Shown here: positions 60,506-64,000 of the stretch, piece by piece
How positions within the stretch are numbered: the stretch's first letter is position 1
Layout: every line of letters starts with the position of its first letter
DNA from: Haematococcus lacustris
Lineage: Eukaryota; Chlorophyta; Chlorophyceae; Chlamydomonadales; Haematococcaceae
Length of the DNA: 64,000 nt
Assembly: GCA_030144725.1 (NCBI GenBank)
Contig: JASKMD010000026.1
Span: 3,899,889-3,963,888, forward strand
Direction of reading: 5' to 3'
Position numbers and translations under genes: made by a program
The notes under the pieces: generated by a model
Told to the model about the DNA's origin: nothing
Database searches by the model: none
What the model saw: only the letters and a program-made list of their open reading frames with translations

Positions 60506-63500
60506 GCCCCGACCCAGACTGCCAGGCCGTGCCAGTCGTAGCAAGCCAGCCCGGCACAGCCCTACAACACAGCACTACATGACTACAGTGCAGCACAGCA
60601 CTAGTACAACACAGCACTAGTGTACAGCGCGAGCCCGGTCCGTGCCCATCAGCCAGACCAGCTCAGCACAGCAGATAGCTCCTCACAGGTGTTTCGCCCA
60701 GGGTCAGGCCCGAGCATCATTCTATTTCATGGCCTGATCAGGCCACCTTATACCCTAATCAGGCTACTTCATGATCAGGGTGAGGATGTGAGCTTGCGTG
60801 TCAGCAGCTCAAGATGCTCATCTGCCAGCTGCACACATTGAAAGGCGCAGCCAGCAACAGCCAGACTAACCCTCTGCCGCGCCAATGGCAAGGCAAGGCA
60901 ACAGCTGGCAATGGGGGGCAGACATGCGGCCGCCGCATGGTGCTGCTGCCGATTGAACAGCTCCCAGCCATATCCAGCAGCACCAGGGGCAACAGCTCCC
61001 AGCCATGAGACAAAGTCAATCACCAGCACGGCAAGCCTAACAAGTGTTGTATCGACCAGTGTTCTCCTCATCCTGACCCATCCGCCGCCCCAGCACGGCA
61101 GCTAAGAGCTAAGAGCTAAGAGTCAGGCACCATTGGCTAGTGGGTGGTGAGAGGAGTGCAGGGTGCATGGTGAGGCACACAGCGTCAGGCATGCTTGTGG
61201 CGGCAGCACGTGCGGCGGCAGCACAAGCGGCGGCATGCATGTTGGTGGCAGCGCATAGTAAGGTGCTTTTAGGTGCATAGTATGTGGTAAGCTTTTGGTG
61301 TTCAGGGCCCATTGCTGCTCCTGTCCGGACTGCTGTTGAGGCACAGCACTGCAGGCAGGCTGGTGGCGGCAGCGGTTGAGGCCAAGGCCTCCAGCACAGC
61401 AGCACCCAGGCGTCACTCATCTGGCAGCGTGTCTCACACTAAAATTTTGAACGTCACACACTGCAGCCAGTGTGTAGCCATCACAGCCACAGCAGCCAGG
61501 AGGGCAGGGGGGAGGGAGGGAATCCGACAGCGAGGCAGCTGCTAGGTCGGCCTAGGGGTCCTCTTGAAGGAGAGGTCAGCAGCAAGGGACAGCTGGGGCA
61601 GCTGCTAGGTCGGCCTTGGGTCGGCCTCTGGGTCAGCAGGAGGTTGAGGTCAGCAGGAGGCAGGGCAGGGCAGGCAGGGTGTGAGGGGAGGGCAGGGGCT
61701 GTGGCTGAAGGACTGCGGCTGGTCTGGAGCTAGTCTGGACTCTCTCAATCCAAGAGTTGGAGAGTATGCAGGGCAGGGCAGGGGGTGCGCTGGGCTGGTC
61801 TGGGGTCAGCCTGGTTTGTCGCACGCCAAGAGTCGAAGAGTCATGGCGTGGGTAGGGCAGAGGAGAATATCCTGGAGCTGAGGGCCGCTGCACCCTGGCC
61901 GCATGTCAGCTCAGCGCTTGCACCTTGCCTCTACCGCACTGCCACATGCATGAGCCATACTTGCATAAGCCATGCCTGCATGCATGAGCCATGCCTGCAT
62001 GCATGAACCTAAGCCACGATGAGGCCAAACAGCAGGTGATGTCCGCCACCAGGCAGACTGACAAAAGAGTGACTCAGGTGTGATATGGGATGTGGCCAGA
62101 TCAAGGCACATGTGTGATGGGGTGTGATGGGGTGGGGTGGGGTGGGGTGGAGTGGGATGTTATGTTTGTACCCCAGCTTGCTGCTGTCCCCTTCTGCAGT
62201 GGGGGCGGCGACCTGAGCCACTATCTGCGCCGCTATGGGCGAGTGCCTGAGGGTCAGGCGCGCCACCTGCTGCTGCAGCTGGTGGAGGGCCTCAAGGTGC
62301 TCCGCTCACACAACCTCATCCACGTGAGTGGGAGAGTGAGAGGGGGAGTGAGGATGTACAGAGTGAGAAAGGAGAGTGTAGGGTGCGGGGGTGGGTGTTG
62401 GTCAGGGGGAAGAGAAGTGTGGGTAGCAATAGTGGAAGGCAAAGGCTGTGTCCTCATTGCAACCATGTCTGGCCTGACCTGCCTTGACCTACCCTGACCT
62501 GACCTGACCTGGCCTGGCCTGCAGAGGGACCTGAAGCCTCAGAACCTGCTGCTGACAGACGGCTCGCGTCAGCCTGGCCTCAAAATTGCCGACTTTGGGT
62601 TCGCCAGGGACCTCCAGCCCCAGGTGGGCAGCAGACAGGCCTATGATGTGAGGCTTGCAGTACATGGCCTGAGGGTGTGGGTGAGGGGCAGGGGCAGGTA
62701 AGACAGGGGCAGGTACGACAGGGGCAGGAGCAGGTAAGACAGAGGCAGGTAAGACAGAGGCAGGTAAGACAGAGGCAGGGGCAGGTAAGACAGGGGCAGG
62801 TGAAGGGCAGGGGCTGGGGCTGGGGCAGGTTGGTAGGCAAGCTCGCATGGGGGGCGACTTTATGAGTTGAAAGCGGTTGATAGAATAGCAGCCAGACGAC
62901 AGGCAGCAGGCTAAGATGCCCTTGAATGGTGTAGGGTACGGTTCCAAGTGTCGGTAAGGCAGCAGCCAGACAGCAGGCGTAAGGAAAACGTGATAGTCAA
63001 TTGGTGTTCTTCATCCATCTGCTGTGTGCTTGCCTGCATGCGCTGCCGCCCACTTACATGTCCAGGACAACGCCACACCTTGCATGGCTGGACAGGGCTG
63101 TGCCCGGCTATGGCCCTACACAGTAAAGTGCTGAATTTGAATAGGCCTGTTTTTGCCGTTCTCCCGTTTTTGCATGGCTGGACAGGGCTGTGCCTAGCTA
63201 TGGCCCCATAGCCCACATGCTGGGTGCTGCCACTGGCTGCAGGGGCTTGCAGAGACGCTGTGTGGGTCACCCTTATAGTGAGTGAGACCCCTGCACCCCA
63301 CCCCTGCCCGCCCTGTTCAGCTCCCTAGCCACCCTCCATCACCACCAGCACCCTCACCCTCAGGACACCTGCACCCCACCCCTGCCTGCCCTGCCCGCCC
63401 TGCCTGCCCTGCCCTGCCACCCTCAAGCGCCCTCAGCCCCAGGTCTGTCAGGGTCTTAGGGGTGGTCAGGCGGGGGAGGGGCAGGGTGGCTGTATGGAAG

Positions 63501-63804
63501 CTGGGCAGCAGCTGGCAGCCCTGACAGCACCAGGTCTGCCCTGCTGCCATGTTCATTCCAAAGGTTGCACTGGCCACTGTGCCCCCCTGCCACCCCCCTG
63601 CCACCCCCCTGCCACCCCCCTGCCACCCCCCTGCCACCCCCCTGCCACCCCCCTGCCACCCCCCCCACCCTACCCCACCCTGACCCAACCACCGCCCCCC
63701 ACCTTCCCCTCACAGCATGGCACCGGAAATCCTTCAATTTCACAAGTACGACGCCAAGGCCGACCTGTGGAGTGTGGGGGTCATCCTGTTCGAGCTGCTG
63801 GCAG
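59551..63804 (+). CDS. ATG1: ATG1/ULK-type autophagy Ser/Thr kinase, kinase domain (runs off the window)
   Basis: Exons in phase with GT-AG sites: 59551-59778, 60185-60219, 62200-62323, 62525-62623, 63243-63277 and 63716-63804. It starts at ATG 59551 ([14 protein letters not shown]). The kinase motifs are all present: [10 protein letters not shown] (P-loop), [15 protein letters not shown] (catalytic Lys), [21 protein letters not shown] (hinge), [42 protein letters not shown] and [29 protein letters not shown], the EYCxGGDLSxYL hinge and [16 protein letters not shown] are characteristic of plant and algal ATG1. It would phosphorylate autophagy initiation factors in the cytosol. The rest of the kinase and the C-terminal MIT-like region lie beyond the window. 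Confidence 0.93.
60380..60440. repeat. (GGCAGGTA)n short array in ATG1 intron 2
   Basis: AGGCAGGTAGGCAGGTGGGCAGG-type repeats; a nearby GGCTGGCTGGCTGG run lies at 60479-60503. The remainder of this 2.0 kb intron (60220-62199) has no gene recognised. Confidence 0.7.
62693..62818 (+). repeat. Tandem CAGGTAAGACAG-type repeat in ATG1 intron 4
   Basis: Eight irregular copies of a GGGGCAGGTAAGACA-like unit. Five or more contain CAGGTAAGA, a perfect consensus 5' splice site. Confidence 0.9.
63575..63662 (+). repeat. (CCACCCCCCTG)n array upstream of the exon 6 acceptor
   Basis: About eight 11-bp units end some 55 bp before the acceptor at 63715. The C-rich strand extends the polypyrimidine tract. 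Confidence 0.9.
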
Positions 63805-64000
63805 GTGAGCCCTGAGCCTGCCACCTGACCCTGCACCCCTCCATGCCAACACTGCCCAGTGCTCTCCTCCTCCTCTGCTGCCCTCACTGCCCATGTGGAG
63901 TGCAACCGGCGTTGGCAATGACCAGCAGTTGGACAGCTGCCAAGGCTGTTGGTCATTGGCCTTCCTTACGCATCCCCCCTCCTCCCCTCCTCCCCTCCTG

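Overview
This is nuclear DNA from a eukaryote, most likely a chlorophycean green alga of the Haematococcus/Chlamydomonas group. The evidence is GC-rich sequence, many short GT-AG introns, abundant tetra-, penta- and hexanucleotide arrays, an ATG1-type kinase gene, and a giant non-LTR retrotransposon of the Dualen type known from Chlamydomonas. The species is inferred, not proven. No rRNA genes, CRISPR arrays or bacterial operons are seen.

Layout. 1-2.7 kb: the 3' end of a Fanzor/TnpB-like transposase ORF disrupted by a 2.2 kb (CAGC)n/(CAGA)n array. 3.2-36.9 kb: one large non-LTR retrotransposon split by six later insertions, most with readable target-site duplications (TSDs). The LINE encodes, in order, a low-complexity N-terminus ending in a 2A-type ribosome-skipping motif, a Josephin-like cysteine protease, an APE-type endonuclease, a reverse transcriptase (catalytic box lost), a PHD finger, RNase H, and a CCHC plus PD-(D/E)xK restriction-like endonuclease. 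The insertions are: a hAT (7590-9721, 8-bp TSD); a 3.6 kb element with 4-bp TSD and a coiled-coil transposase (9779-13412); a deletion derivative with 128-bp inverted repeats (14321-16090, 4-bp TSD); a 12 kb CACTA-like element (16874-29017); and two related elements with 7-bp TSDs (29329-31541, 31672-32894).

The 12 kb CACTA-like element is the most interesting part. It carries two divergent intron-rich genes: a TNP2/Plavaka-like transposase on the minus strand, and on the plus strand a protein of about 1184 aa with a Pro/Ala-rich region, a coiled coil and a C-terminal double-stranded beta-helix resembling 2-oxoglutarate/Fe(II) dioxygenases. The palindrome TACAGTACTGTA is clustered near both termini and forms an array of about 100 copies in a transposase intron. 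A SINE with a 14-bp TSD sits in the 3' end of the second gene and replaced its stop codon.

36.9-44 kb: a second hAT transposase gene, a LINE 3' fragment, tandem repeats and a hAT MITE with 8-bp TSD. 44.6-56.8 kb, minus strand: a multi-exon STAND/NB-ARC-like NTPase gene with three tandem copies of a helical multi-exon module upstream of the P-loop; a Fanzor-like copy lies in one of its introns. 57.2-57.7 kb: a MITE of the 4-bp-TSD family. 59.55 kb to the window end, plus strand: the kinase domain of an ATG1/ULK autophagy kinase in six exons, running off the edge.
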